Source: Cavia porcellus
Taxonomy: Eukaryota > Chordata > Mammalia > Rodentia > Caviidae
NCBI RefSeq assembly: GCF_034190915.1
Contig: NW_026947507.1
Location: forward strand, 35,117,501-35,181,500
Direction: 5' to 3'
DNA: 64,000 bases
Both the position numbers and the translations under genes were made by a program. Shown piece by piece: positions 23,859-35,275 of the stretch. The notes beneath the pieces were generated by a model. That model was not told the origin of the DNA, did not search any database, and was given only the letters and a program-made list of their open reading frames with translations. Position 1 is the first letter of the stretch; each line of letters begins with the position of its first letter.

Positions 23859-26800
23859 GCAGTAATACACTTTCACACACCCTCCAGGACCTCTGTCCTG
23901 CATCCTGATGGACCCCCCCCCCAGCTGCTTCTGGCTCACAGGCAGATAAATCTGCCCACCCAGGCAGCAACCCCTGCCCCGTGGTGATCTGGAGTTGTGC
24001 CAGAGCAGATAAAGAGAATACTGAGGCCTTGAATTCCTGCCCCTTTCTCTCCTCTCTCTCTGGTTCCTCTTGTCTTTTGGGGGTGCTTCTCTGGAGGAAA
24101 GCAGCAGGGAAGCAAAAAGGCCACCCCTGCACATGAATGGCACATGTATGGTGGCCCCCTGCCCAGTGACCAGATTCTCATTTCCACCTTTCCTTTGGTA
24201 GAGGGAGGAGGTCCAAGGGTTCCCGTGGCCCCAGGGTGGAAATTCACCTGGACCGAAAAGCAGGTGCTCTCCCATCCAGCTCTGACCTATCGGGAACCAG
24301 GCAGAAGTGCTCTTGGCCATGGGACAGCATCCTGCCCCAGGCATCCCACCATCCGTCAGCCAGCATGGATTTATTGACTGTTTTCTCTGTCCCCAGCACA
24401 GTGCCGCAGGCTACGAGGAGTAGGGCAGGGACACACAGGCCGGGGAAGCATTTAGAGATGGAGTTGGTTGTATACCCATGAAAAGACAGTGAACAAGACA
24501 TGCGATACAACTTGTCAAGGTCATATGTTAAGTGGTGAGTTTCAAACCCAGGAAACCAAATTCTAAAGTCCCTCACTGATCAGTTTTGGGCCTTATGCAA
24601 ATAAGCAAAGTGATAGATCTCCCAGTACAAATTTTCGTATCTGGGTTAAGAACATCTGAGATAATCCCCATCCCCAGCAACACTGAAACAATCACAAGGC
24701 TCAAGTCCTTTTGTGTCTAGACCATGGACATTGCCTGGCCTCATCCTGGAGTTCAAGTCTAGAGGTGACACGGGGTCCTATCTGCAGGGCACGCTGCACA
24801 GGCCAGCTCTGCATCCTAGCCTGAATCATCCCTAGGTTTTCCAGCATCTTCCACTGGTGCAGGCTGTCCCCTCACCACCATTCTCTTGGCACAGGGTCAC
24901 TGCCCATCCCTGTGGCCCAGCCCATTCAGCCCACTAGGGATGACACCACCTGACATTTAACTAAACCACTGGGTTCCCAATAAGGGAGTGGGGCTTCCTG
25001 GTGGGGTGGGTGCGACCAGGCTGGCGGGGGAAAAATGCAGGCTGCTCTCAGTGGCATTGATTTCTCTAATTGATTTCAGTCAATGTTCTCACTGCACATC
25101 ATTCCCTTCAGAGGGAGGCACCAGCAGGAGGTGGGAGCTGGCCTTACTTATTCTCTCCCCAGGGCCCCAGAACCTCTGCATCCCCACTCATTCCAGGGAG
25201 CCCCAGGCTCCAGGGTGAGGAATCTGCCAGTGCTGCAGCTTTTTTTAGGGAGCCCGCAGATCAAGGCCAACTGAGCAGGGTGTGGTACCTCACAGCTGCA
25301 CAGAGCACCAGCATCCACATCAGCACTGGGCTTGGACATCTTTACAACTTCCTGGGAGTCTGGTGAGGCAAATCAGCTCATTTACTAAGTGAACAGACTC
25401 ACAGTCCATACAATGGGCAAGGTCACAGTGTGGCCAAGGACTGGACTGGAAAGGGGGTCCTCCTCCTCCTTTCCCTGGGCCAGTGAGCTTTCCATTCCTC
25501 TTCCAGAAGGAAAGAAAGAGAACACAAGAGAAGGGGAAAAGAGAAAGCAAGGAGGGGAGAAGAAGTCAGTCGTCCACCAAGCTGCTGGACTTCTCCTCTA
25601 CTTTCTTCCACAGTGCGGGACCAGGAAGGCAGGGAGAAAGCACCCCAGGCAGTGTAGGACATTGTCAGTATCACCCAGGACAGGCCTGCGTGCCTTTTCC
25701 ACACATACCACAGATTTCCCAGGAAGACTACCATCCTACCCTCACCTGCTCCTTCCCCACGCCCCACAGCAACAGCCCTGAGCTAGTCACAGCCCTTCTG
25801 TCCAGCTACTGCAACCCTAAAATAGCACCGCTTATTTCCCACCCTCCCCACTGCCGTGCTGTACTGCTCTGTCCGCAGTTGGCACCGTCTGGCCATGCCT
25901 GGCCTTGTCCTGGTGTCAGTGCTGTGCCTGGCAGCCCCCATCTGCCTAGATCAACCCCAAGCCTCTCTCCAGAGCACACATACCCTGGCCATCTGCCAGG
26001 ATACTCAGTGTCAAAGCCAAATGGAGGGAGGGGGCAGTGACTACTTCTGTTAAGCTGTAGGGAGCCAGCTCCTGCTGTCCATCGCCCCCCAGGAAAGCTT
26101 TCAGACCCAGAAGCTCCCCACTGGGACCTCTTCTTTATTTAGCCCAGCCTCTTGAGGTGGGTGGAGCACCAGTGCTAGGTCTGAGATGGACTGTCACTCC
26201 AAAGGCCCAGCTCTGTCCATCTCCAAGGCTTGGAAGCTAGCTCACAAGAGGTTTGGGACTGAAAATATGGCCCAGAGTGTCCCCTTCTAAGACCTAAGGT
26301 GGCATTTGGGCAAGTGAGCACATTTACCTGCATGCCCATCCCCTCCCATTGGGGGGCAGGCCTGTTTCTCTGCGATCCAAGACTTTCTCTCCTTACCTTG
26401 CTGTGTGCACGCTCTAGGGCTCTCCTGCTTTCCTCTCCCTCTCACAGGAGTAGGAAGCCGGGGGTGGGGGTGGGAAGCAACGTTTAATCCAAAGGAATGA
26501 CTCACTAATGGTAGAATATCACCCATCATCTGCTCTCTGACTCCAGGCTCTTAGGGGTGGACGGAAGCTTCCATGGCCACAATAATAAATAGCCACAGGA
26601 AGTGACATATAGAGAGAGGGTTCTAGAACATCCTCCATCCGTATTGCAGCAGAGCTGGGCAGCCAGTGATTGCGTATTCACCTCCATGAGTGGGCACTGT
26701 TTGCTTTCTGCAGGGCAGATGGAGGTTGTTTTATTACCTCTCACTCCCCAGCCCAAGTCACCACACTCACAAAGCATGTCCCAGAATGGGCATTCCCAGG

Positions 26801-27137
26801 TATGTAGGGACCCCCGCCTCCCTATTCCAAAACAGGGGAGGAAGAGGCTGACTGGACTGGGGGTCTGCACTCCTGGCAGCAGGGTCCAACAGTCTTAGGA
26901 GCTACACCAAGAAAATGAGCCCTTGCCACAGGGCAGCTCTGTCATTTCCTGTTCTTGCTGCCCCGCCCCAACACCCAACAAAGAACCTGGGCTAGGGACT
27001 GGGTTTCAGTTGTGACCTGGGTTGCTGCCTGCCCAGAGAATAGTTCAGTACCACCCAGGAGTAACACGTGGTCCCAACACGGGACTTGTCAGCCCCTGAT
27101 GTGGCCTTCATAATTGAAAGAAAGACTGGAAATTTGG

Positions 27138-27222
27138 GCGTGGGGTACAAGGGGATTGAACTCACAATCTGGCACCTGCCAGAGAGATGCTTATGCTGCT
27201 GAGCTAAATCCCCAGCCCAAGA
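27138..27222 (-). mobile_element. ID SINE
   Basis: Reversed ID element: 'gattgaactcacaatctggc' to 'gctgagctaaatccccagcc'. Confidence 0.8.
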
Positions 27223-27711
27223 CAGGAAATCTTTATGTGCTCATCTCTGTGCTCCTTCCCAGCTCCCCCAACTCACCTTCTAATCCAACTCCTCCATGCA
27301 ACAGCCTGCAAAGTGTTCTTGGGTTTAGCTGTCACCTCTGCCACTGGATGGCCATGTGACCTTGGGTCATGTCAGACAGCAATTCTCCACCCTGTTGATC
27401 TGATAAGGGAGCAGGAAGATCAAAGAAGATGCTGAATGTGACACTGTTTTGAACGCATGTGACACCCCACATGTGACCAGCCCCACAGTGAGATCCGGAA
27501 GGCCCCCTATTTAATCTCCATGAGTGCTTTCATGCCCCCTGCAGTATTTGCAACAGCTGGTTACTCTAGTAACCTGGCAGTAAAGAGGAGCATTCCCTTT
27601 GCACAGGTGGGGAGACTGAGGCCCCCAGGTCCCATTGGGTATGATCTTTTCAGCACTTTCTCATTCTGCTGAAAATGCCCATGATTTATCTGTACTCCTC
27701 ACTCAACCCAA

Positions 27712-27805
27712 AGTCCTGTGCAGACAGGACCTATTCTTCATTGTCACCATATCCTTAGAGGTTGGTACAGATGTGCTCAAAAAAGTGTTTTTTGAATGAA
27801 TGAGC
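27712..27805 (+). mobile_element. L2 LINE 3' end relic
   Basis: 'aggacctattcttcattgtc' to 'gtgctcaaaaaagtg' and 'ttgaatgaatgagc' is the typical L2 3' terminus. Confidence 0.55.
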
Positions 27806-27831
27806 AAGAATGCCTCTCACCCAATATAAGC

Positions 27832-27992
27832 TATCTTGGTTACTTTTCTCTCATTGCTGGGACAAAATAACTGACACCCAAAATGAGGGAAGGAAAGGTT
27901 TATTCAGCTCACAGTTTGTGGAGGTTTCAGTCCATAATAGCTGGCTCCAAGGCAGGGTGGCATGGCACAGGGGCAACACTTCAAGGCAGCTG
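27832..27992 (-). mobile_element. MaLR-type LTR fragment (copy 1 of a head-to-tail pair)
   Basis: 'ggttacttttctctcattgc', 'gggacaaaataactgacacc', 'ggaaaggtttattcagctca' and 'ggtttcagtccataatagct' form the reversed 3' end of a MaLR LTR. It is cut off abruptly where the next copy begins. Confidence 0.65.
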
Positions 27993-28310
27993 TCTTAGTT
28001 ACTTTTTACTCATCGCTGAGACAAAATACCTGATGCCCAAGTTGGGAAAGGAAAGGTTTATTTCTTACAGTTTTTGGAGGTTTCAGTCCACACTCAGTTG
28101 GCTCCCAGGCAGGTGGGCATGGCTGGGCCGCCTTTCATGGCGGCTGCAAACAGCAAGCAGGAACCAGCAAAGAGCAAGACACAGCTTCTTCCTGCCATTA
28201 CATCACATCCTGGCTCCACCCCTAAGTGGGTGTAGCACTAACACCATCAATCCAAGCACTATATAATGAACTATCACAAATGAACAATGCCAACTCTTAA
28301 GGCCTGGGGG
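27993..28310 (-). mobile_element. MaLR-type LTR (copy 2 of the pair)
   Basis: Begins 'cttagttactttttactcat' and repeats the same order as the preceding copy, continuing through 'ggctgcaaacagcaagcagg' to 'ggcctgggggccacagac'. Adjacent copies in the same orientation suggest insertion of one into another. Confidence 0.65.
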
Positions 28311-28371
28311 CCACAGACTTAAACAATGACAGCAACAGTCAGCAAAAGCAGCCAGAGTATAAAGGGTGCAG

Positions 28372-28435
28372 AGCAACCTCTTTTCCTCCTTTATATTGTA
28401 CACAGCAACCTCTTTTCCTCCTTTATATTGTACAC
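28372..28435. repeat. 32-bp perfect tandem duplication
   Basis: Unit begins agcaacctcttttcctcctt and ends ttatattgtacac; 28372-28403 and 28404-28435 are identical. It directly abuts a CA microsatellite. Confidence 0.95.
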
Positions 28436-28438
28436 AGG

Positions 28439-28440
<2 letters not shown>

Positions 28441-28477
<37 letters not shown>
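28441..28477. repeat. (CA)n microsatellite
   Basis: About 18 AC units. Confidence 0.97.
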
Positions 28478-29934
28478 AGGGCTGGTGTAGCATTCACAAA
28501 ATCTCCATGCCCTCTTCTTACACAGGATGATGATATTTACAAAGTAAGAACCCTGGCTGCTTGCTGAGTCTCTTAGTTAAACTTCTAAACTGCTTAAATT
28601 AATATAAGGTATCAACAGTACAAGCTCAGTACAAGAACTAAGGCCCAGGATCCCTGACCTGGTTCCAACCACTCATCCTCATTCTTGGGCCCTGGGGTCT
28701 GACAGACCCACATAATAAAATGCTTTGCTTCCTCCCATTCTTTTCTTCTTAGGAAAAATTGATAAATCTGACCAGAGGATTTTTTGCCATTTAAATTCTT
28801 TTAATTCAAGCTCGATTGGTTTATGCTCTTGACTTTAAAGTCTAATTCTATAACGATTTAGCACATTAACAGACTCGTTAGAATTCCCGACCAACACAAT
28901 GGAGTGCCTTGCTCTTACTTGTTAGCGGCATAATCCCCATCCCCTACACTCCAGCCCCAGGACCCCAATAATTTTCTAATCTGTAGAAGCAAAAATAGGA
29001 ACAGCAAGATCAGCTCCTCCACTAAAGTGACTCCCAGAAGTAGGAAAGGGAGGAAGACACAAGCCAGAGACCCCTCAGACATTCTCTGCAGACAGAGCCA
29101 CCCTAGCACGGGCGTGGAGGGGCATCAAGACTAGTGGTTCCTAAACAGAGTTGAGAGTAGGACAGGTCATGTGCCCACCAGGAGCCAGCGCCACCATACC
29201 TCTCACCTTCCTCTGTGCCCACTACAGGGGATACTTTGGCAGTCGGTTGGGGACCCTCACGTTTCTCGTGTTGACTTTCATCAAACTGACCATTCTGCCG
29301 CTTCCTCTCTGCCAGCTGCAGCCTTGGGAGACAGTCCAGTAAACAGATTCTAAGCGAAGTGGTAATCTATTTATTTTAACTCACCCATGTACTGTATTTT
29401 CCAGAACCAGCAAAACTGATAATGGTCTTGTTTTTGGCAATCAAACTCAATCAATTATTGAACTCTTCAATGCTTTCTTATTACTCCTCCCTGACACATA
29501 TGCATTTTAAAGAAATGTTAAGAAAGAAGCTAGGCCCTAATGCAAGGTAATGGCTCTCTAATCAGAGGAAAGGCCTTCAAATGAGAGCCAAGACGATGGA
29601 TCTGGCATTCATATGCCACTCCCTCTCCCAGGCAGGCACAGATGGACCATAGACACAGCTAAGACCTCTCAATGCAGCGCTCCAGGCAGCCACAACCAAC
29701 CACTTGGAGTGGGCACTGAGGTTCATCCAAGCTGTTTCCAAGTGCGAAGCTGTTGAATCCTGGATCCTTTCCCAGTCTGGCCTCTGGGGCTCCATGAGGT
29801 GTATGGAAGGTAGCTCCCTGGACCCTTCAAATTGCGTATGGGATGACCTGGGTCGTGCCCCACTCATGCCAGGAGAGGCCAGGGGGCTGGGAGAGTCTAT
29901 GAGTTTTTGGAAGAGAGAATCCTACTGTGTTGGC

Positions 29935-30290
29935 TGCTTTAATCTCATTGCTGAGACAAAATACCCAAGGACCAAAATTAAAGAGAGAAAGGTTTATTTA
30001 GCTCACAGTTCATGGAGGTTTCAGTCCATACTCAGCTGGCTCCAAGGCAGAGTAGCACATGGCAGAGGGCAACGGTGCATTGCAGCAAAAGTAATAAGAC
30101 AGAAAGGAGAGGAGAGAGAAGACTCTCTCTGTCTTGTATATTGTATGTAGGTTACCAACCCTAGGATGGGTCTAACATTCACACCCATGTTCCCAGCACT
30201 GGACCATGAATCAACCACAAACTCTAGAAGCCCACCCTGATGATTGCATGAGGCTTTGGGGGGCCATCTAGACACAAACCATCACACCTA
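29935..30290 (-). mobile_element. MaLR-type LTR
   Basis: Same family pattern as 27993-28310: 'ctcattgctgagacaaaata', 'gagaaaggtttatttagctc', 'gaggtttcagtccatactca', then 'ggtctaacattcacacccat' and 'aagcccaccctgatgattgc'. Confidence 0.65.
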
Positions 30291-32002
30291 CTCACTTCTA
30301 GAAAAAGGGTTGTAGGAAGAAACCTACTATGCCAAAAAACAAAATAAATAGGCCCTGCTAATTTAAATAAAACAAATCCCTGCTAGAGAATGCCCTTAAG
30401 GGAGTGGGATGTTTCTTCACTAAGTGTCACTCAGCTCTTGTCAGCACCTCCCTCATCAGATGCCCCACCCACCACCGGAAGCAGCTGGAAATGAGTACCA
30501 AGAGGATGCACTGATAGCAGGATTTCCCAAGAATGTATTAGAATGCTGAAGTAGTGGGCCTCATAGGTGGGAAAGTGAGCCCGCTACACACCACACCCCC
30601 ACACAATCTGGCCCTGCCGTGGGCACCATGGGGTTGGCATCACACAGTCAGAGGGCAGTGCTGCAAGGAGACCCAGAACATCTCACCCCACCAGCCCTTC
30701 TCAGGTGTGATCTTTCCAGAGTTCAAGGCAAAGCCTCCCCCTGCTTCTGCTCCCTGACTCCTCCTTCCTATCTGTTCAAAGAAACAATGCATTGAGCATT
30801 TCCTGCACTCTAGTGCTAAACCAGGACAGAAAGTCTACAAAACATTTCCTCTGTCTTCAGTAAGACAGAGGGAATGCTTGAGACTGGTAGGGGAGGCAGA
30901 TGCACAAACAGGGAAGTACAAGAAAGTTTGTAAGTGATTGAGTCAGGATGTACCAGGGAGAGAAACAGACTGAATAATGGGAATAGGCAGAAATGGGGAT
31001 TTCAGAGATGTCATTCCATAAAGAAATAATTTACTAAGCTTATTTACCAAGGGCTATTTGCATATATCTAATTATCCTAAGGCTAGAAAGACATGCAGGT
31101 CTGTGGTAAGTGGGAGAGCTACATAGCACAAGGCGTTCGTGTAAGATGTCAGACTTTGGCTGTGAATATGAGTTGTATTGGTTAAGCTAGGTTAGATTTG
31201 TTGCTGTGGCAACAAACAGCTATAAGGTCTCAGAGAACTGAAACCACAAAAGTTTATGCTGCTGGGCAGTGGGGTTTCCAGGGCCTCTTCTCCACATGAG
31301 CACTTGGGATCTGAGTAGAACGGTGAACCAGCATCTTGTAGCTGCTGCACACAAACACAAGGCCTCAGTCACGGAATCCAGAGATCACTGGAGGACAGAG
31401 AGCTGGCCAGGAGTGACACGTGTTGTCCTTGCCCATTGGTCAGGTCAATGACGTGGTCCTGTCTAACACTGGCACCAGTGAATGTCTGACAACATACAGA
31501 ATCCCTGGTAGCCGCAATGACTCCATCATGTGGATCGAAGAACAGTGTCCTGTGTCCTGTGGCACTTGCATGTTTGGCTAATCAGTGGAGCTTTGGGGGA
31601 ACTTTGGTCAGGCTTCCTCTGGGACCCAGGACTAGACCTGCATTCTTCCTAACTCCTGAGTGAACAACCATGGCAGAGAACTAAGGAACAACCACAAGAC
31701 TCAAGTTATTTCTGTGACTCCAGTGGGTGTCGTTGTCACAATAATAATTATGGCTAACATTAATTGAACATGTGCCATGTGGTAAACCCACCTGTACTAT
31801 CTCATTGAAACCTTACACTAATCCAGGGAAATAAATGGCATTGTGAGCTCCTTGAGATGAGATGACCATAAAGAGTAAGTGTGTGATTATTTGTATTCTT
31901 CAGTTCATTAAATACTGGGGCAGGAAATTGAATGTAGAATGATCCCGTCTTCAAAAACCATACACTTTGCTATCAGACTGTTCACCACAGGAGAATGGGC
32001 TA

Positions 32003-32005
<3 letters not shown>

Positions 32006-32045
<40 letters not shown>

Positions 32046-32058
32046 GCACGCACGCACA
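32006..32058. repeat. (CA)n followed by (CGCA)n
   Basis: About 18 CA units grade into four CGCA units. Confidence 0.96.
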
Positions 32059-32084
32059 GCTGCACTTTTAAAACCTGGATTCTC

Positions 32085-32205
32085 CTTATGGCTCTATCAC
32101 TGACCACATGGCCCAGGATAAGTCCCTTTCCCTCCTTGAATCTGTTTCCTCATCTTTAAAACAGGGGTAATAGAAATACCTGTTACATCCTTTGATTAAC
32201 TTGCA
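32085..32205 (+). mobile_element. MIR SINE relic
   Basis: Forward MIR: 'ggctctatcactgaccacat', 'cttgaatctgtttcctcatc', 'tttaaaacaggggtaataga'. Confidence 0.7.
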
Positions 32206-32834
32206 GAAAAGAATTTTGTCAACTAAAATACCTCTGGTGTTACATGACCCACCCCTCCAAAAAAACAAGCTATAGATCAGATGTTCCCTAGACACAAGTA
32301 AAGGGACTGAAGGGAAGTCACACTTGCTGGGTGGGGGACAAAGAAGGACAGATCCCTGACCCTGGCCCCCTGAGGAGTTTGCTGATACCCAAAATGGTCC
32401 TCGTGGCCTCTTTCTCTGTTTCCAGGCTCCCATTTTGCAATTTTGCCACAGCTCCTCTTTCTTTGTTTGTCCCGCAGGGGGCCTCTCAGTGTTTCCTAAG
32501 AGGGACAGCCACACAGATGAGTTCCACTGCATCACGAGTGTTATTAAAGGGCAGTGTCCAGCCTGCGGCTGAGCTCTGGGGCTCCTGGCTCTCACACCCT
32601 CTCCCCTCCGTGCAGTCTGGCTCTGATGCTCTTTCCCAGTCTTTCTCCCCCACGCCAGCCTCCAACTCCACTGTGCCCCAAGACTCCACCCTTCCAGCCT
32701 GCCCAGCCCACACTTCTGCCCCCAAAGCACCCACCACACATCTCTCATGTCTGCAACCCAGAGCCCTCACTCAAGCTTGTCTTCCACCTTGAACAGCCTC
32801 CCCCATCTCTGCCTGTCACAACCTCCCCAGATAC

Positions 32835-32975
32835 ACATGGAAATGTCAACAGTGGTTATCTGAGGGTGATGAGATTACAGATTATCTTTATCTTCTTCTT
32901 TCCAATTTCCTCTATTTGTAGATCTGGAGGAATGAGCGCATGTTATTTTTATAATCAGAAAAACACAATGAAGTC
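32835..32975 (+). mobile_element. Old L1 3' end relic
   Basis: 'gtcaacagtggttatctgag', 'ttcctctatttgtagatctg' and 'ttatttttataatcagaaaa' match the general 3' end of ancient mammalian L1. Confidence 0.55.
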
Positions 32976-33459
32976 ATGCTTTAAGTCCCCACCCTCCCCT
33001 GCACCCCAGCTAACGCTTCCCTGTCTCCTGTGAAGTGCTTAGCTCTCAGCTCTATCAGCTCGTGAGTTCTACTCTAGTTAGTTTGCTGTGTGTGGACATC
33101 TGATCTCAACCAAATAATCAGCTCTGGGAGAGCAAGGGACAAATGACACACATCTTCCCTATGCTGCCCAGCTCCTCACAGTTCCAGGCACAGCTGAGGC
33201 ACAGAATGAGACAGTTTCTCTGTAACACCTTCAAGGATTTGGTGCCCTGTGGGTACTAAAAAGCCAAGAGTGTTGAAGTCCCCCATATAAAATGGCATAT
33301 TGGCATAGAACCTGTACACTGCCTCCTGTATATTTGAAATCCTGTCTGACTAGATGACTTAGAACACCTAATATAACGCCAATACCATGTCAGTAGTACT
33401 AACTGATGAGGGGAAATGTCTCTGCTCTACTACAGGCACCAGGGAGCTCTTCTTTCTCC

Positions 33460-33615
33460 CAGGATTGAGGATTGAATCCAGGCCTTTGCATGGAGCTACA
33501 CCCCCAGCCATTTTTACTTTTTGAAACAGGATCTTGCTAAATTGTTATATCCCAGGCTGGGCTTGAATTTTTGATGTCCTGCCTTGCCATCCCAGAGTAC
33601 TACAATTGAGGCTTT
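33460..33615 (-). mobile_element. B1+ID composite SINE relic
   Basis: Reversed ID half 'gattgaatccaggcctttgc..gagctacacccccagcc', then reversed B1 half 'tttgaaacaggatcttgcta' to 'tgccatcccagagtactaca'. Confidence 0.75.
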
Positions 33616-34029
33616 TAAAACACTTTTTAGAGGATCAGCTATACGCATAGATGCAGAACTGGTAAGTACACAGGACCAGGTTTATGTACTACCTAGGAGG
33701 TCATGGTGACAGCCCTGCTTTAACCTGCAGTGACTTGAGGAAGTAGAATCAGGGAGAGTTAAACTTAAGGCCTTCACAATTTCTATAACCCAATGTTCCG
33801 CATTCATACAGAGTATTTCTGATGTTTAATTTACCAATAATCAGGCTTTATTACCCCCGCGACATGAGCAGTCAAAGAAGGCCTGGAGAGGGACAACCAC
33901 TTGGCCCAAGAATCCAGAACCCATGTCTCCTGTCATCCTGCCCGGGGCCTTAACCAGCAAACCACAGCTGCCACTCCGTGACCTTATTAATAACCCTTTC
34001 TCTCCCCAGCCAGCAACTGGACATGGCTT

Positions 34030-34085
34030 GCCAGGTTAATAATTTGTTCATTAGGCACCTAATGAATTACTTGTTAATTGCTAAC
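34030..34085. promoter_or_regulatory. Candidate homeodomain-site cluster
   Basis: AT-rich, non-repetitive stretch with several TAAT/ATTA cores: TTAATAATT at 34036, the perfect inverted repeat TTCATTAGG-CA-CCTAATGAA at 34047-34066, and GTTAATTGC near 34073. Regulatory function is an inference from motif content only. Confidence 0.35.
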
Positions 34086-34734
34086 TTGATGAACAGCCAG
34101 CAGTCCCCATCTGGCCAGAGAAATGGCAGCAAATAACCGCATAAGGGCCAACCATGCCTTAGCAGCTGTAGGGCAGGAGCAGGAGGATAGTGGGTCCCTA
34201 GGGAGCACACCCATCCTGGAGCACAGCTGGGTCCCCAGGCAGCAAGCACCTTCTGCAGAGCTACTGTTCATGCTGGATCTAAAACTGCTCTATGGTGGGT
34301 ATTTTATCTTCAAGACCCCTCTTCACCAAACCTGCCACTCCTTTTTATTTGTATTTCTGTTGGTACACATCTGCAGAACGACGATGATTGCATTCATCAT
34401 GCGGCGTTGATGTGTGTGTACGGGACAATCTTAATTCTTTTCTCATCCGCTTCGCCTCTCCCCTCTCTCTCAACCTCCTTCCCATTTGCAAAAGATCTGT
34501 ATCCTTCTTCCCTATTATCCTTTTTTCGCTCTTTAACTTATTTATAGTTTGGTTTTCTCATATAAGAGAAATCATGCCATATTTAAACTTATGTTTTCTA
34601 TTTAATTTTCTCTGCATTTCTACCGCATGAAGTCGGCATTACTCATGTTAGTACGGAGTCATCTCAGGTTACGGATGTACGTGTAATGACATGTCACCCT
34701 ATCTTCTGAGTGTCCCAGGTCCCCATCTCAAATT

Positions 34735-34850
34735 TCCCAGTGGACTTGAAACTTCCTGAAAGCAGAATCTATGTCTCCTCGTTCATCCCGGAAACTCCCG
34801 TACCCAATATAGCGCGTAGCTCGGATGTAGTTATTAAAGGAGCAAAGGAA
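34735..34850 (+). mobile_element. L2 3' end relic (low confidence)
   Basis: 'cttgaaacttcctgaaagca..aatctatgtctcctcgttca' then 'acccaatatagcgcgtag..ttattaaagg' follows L2 3' end order but with unusually many CpG. Confidence 0.45.
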
Positions 34851-34876
34851 TAGCTCATAACTTCCTGGATGTACTT

Positions 34877-35275
34877 GTATTAGATTGCTTGAGCTGGCAT
34901 AACAAAATACCACAAACAGCACTCTAAACAACAGAAATTTATTTTCTCACAATCTGAGTGTGGATCAAGGCGTGGACGGGACTGGTTTCTCCTGAGGCCT
35001 CTCTCCTAGACTTACAAAAGCCACCTCCTCACTGTTTTGTCACATGGTCTTTTCACTGTGCCTGTACATTTCTGGTGTCTCTTCGTGTGTCTAAATTTCC
35101 TCTTCTTCTAGGACACCTGTCACATTGAATTAAGATCCACCCCAATGGCCTCATTTTAACTTAATCACGTCTTCAAAGACCTTCTCTTCATGCAGTCATC
35201 ACACCCAAAGGAACCGGGGTTAAGACTTCAGCATATGAATTTGGGGTACACAACTCAGCCCCTAATAGCCTCTCA
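34877..35275 (-). mobile_element. MLT1 LTR (MaLR)
   Basis: Reversed MLT1: 'gctggcataacaaaatacca', 'aacaacagaaatttattttc', 'ctgaggcctctctcctagac', 'cacatggtcttttcactgtg', 'catattgaatt'-like, to 'acttcagcatatgaatttgg' and 'cagcccctaatagcc'. Confidence 0.85.

Larger units (their letters stand above)
22271..27830. other. Intergenic DNA upstream of GFRA2
   Basis: No gene is supported. It contains a MIR near 23425-23560, a B1+ID SINE at 23669-23858, an ID relic at 27138-27222 and an L2 end at 27712-27805. The rest is unique-looking sequence. Open frames up to about 185 codons have no recognisable domain. Confidence 0.7.
30291..33455. other. Intergenic DNA, no gene seen
   Basis: Holds MIR relics at 31762-31850 and 32085-32205, a CA/CGCA repeat at 32006-32058, an old L1 3' end at 32835-32975, and an unassigned old repeat near 31175-31480. 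A 220-codon frame on the minus strand at 32086-32748 has no recognisable domain and overlaps repeats. Confidence 0.65.

Noticed and set aside
32086..32748. 220-codon minus-strand frame
   Set aside because: No recognisable domain, overlaps a MIR relic at its end, and an equally long frame exists on the opposite strand.
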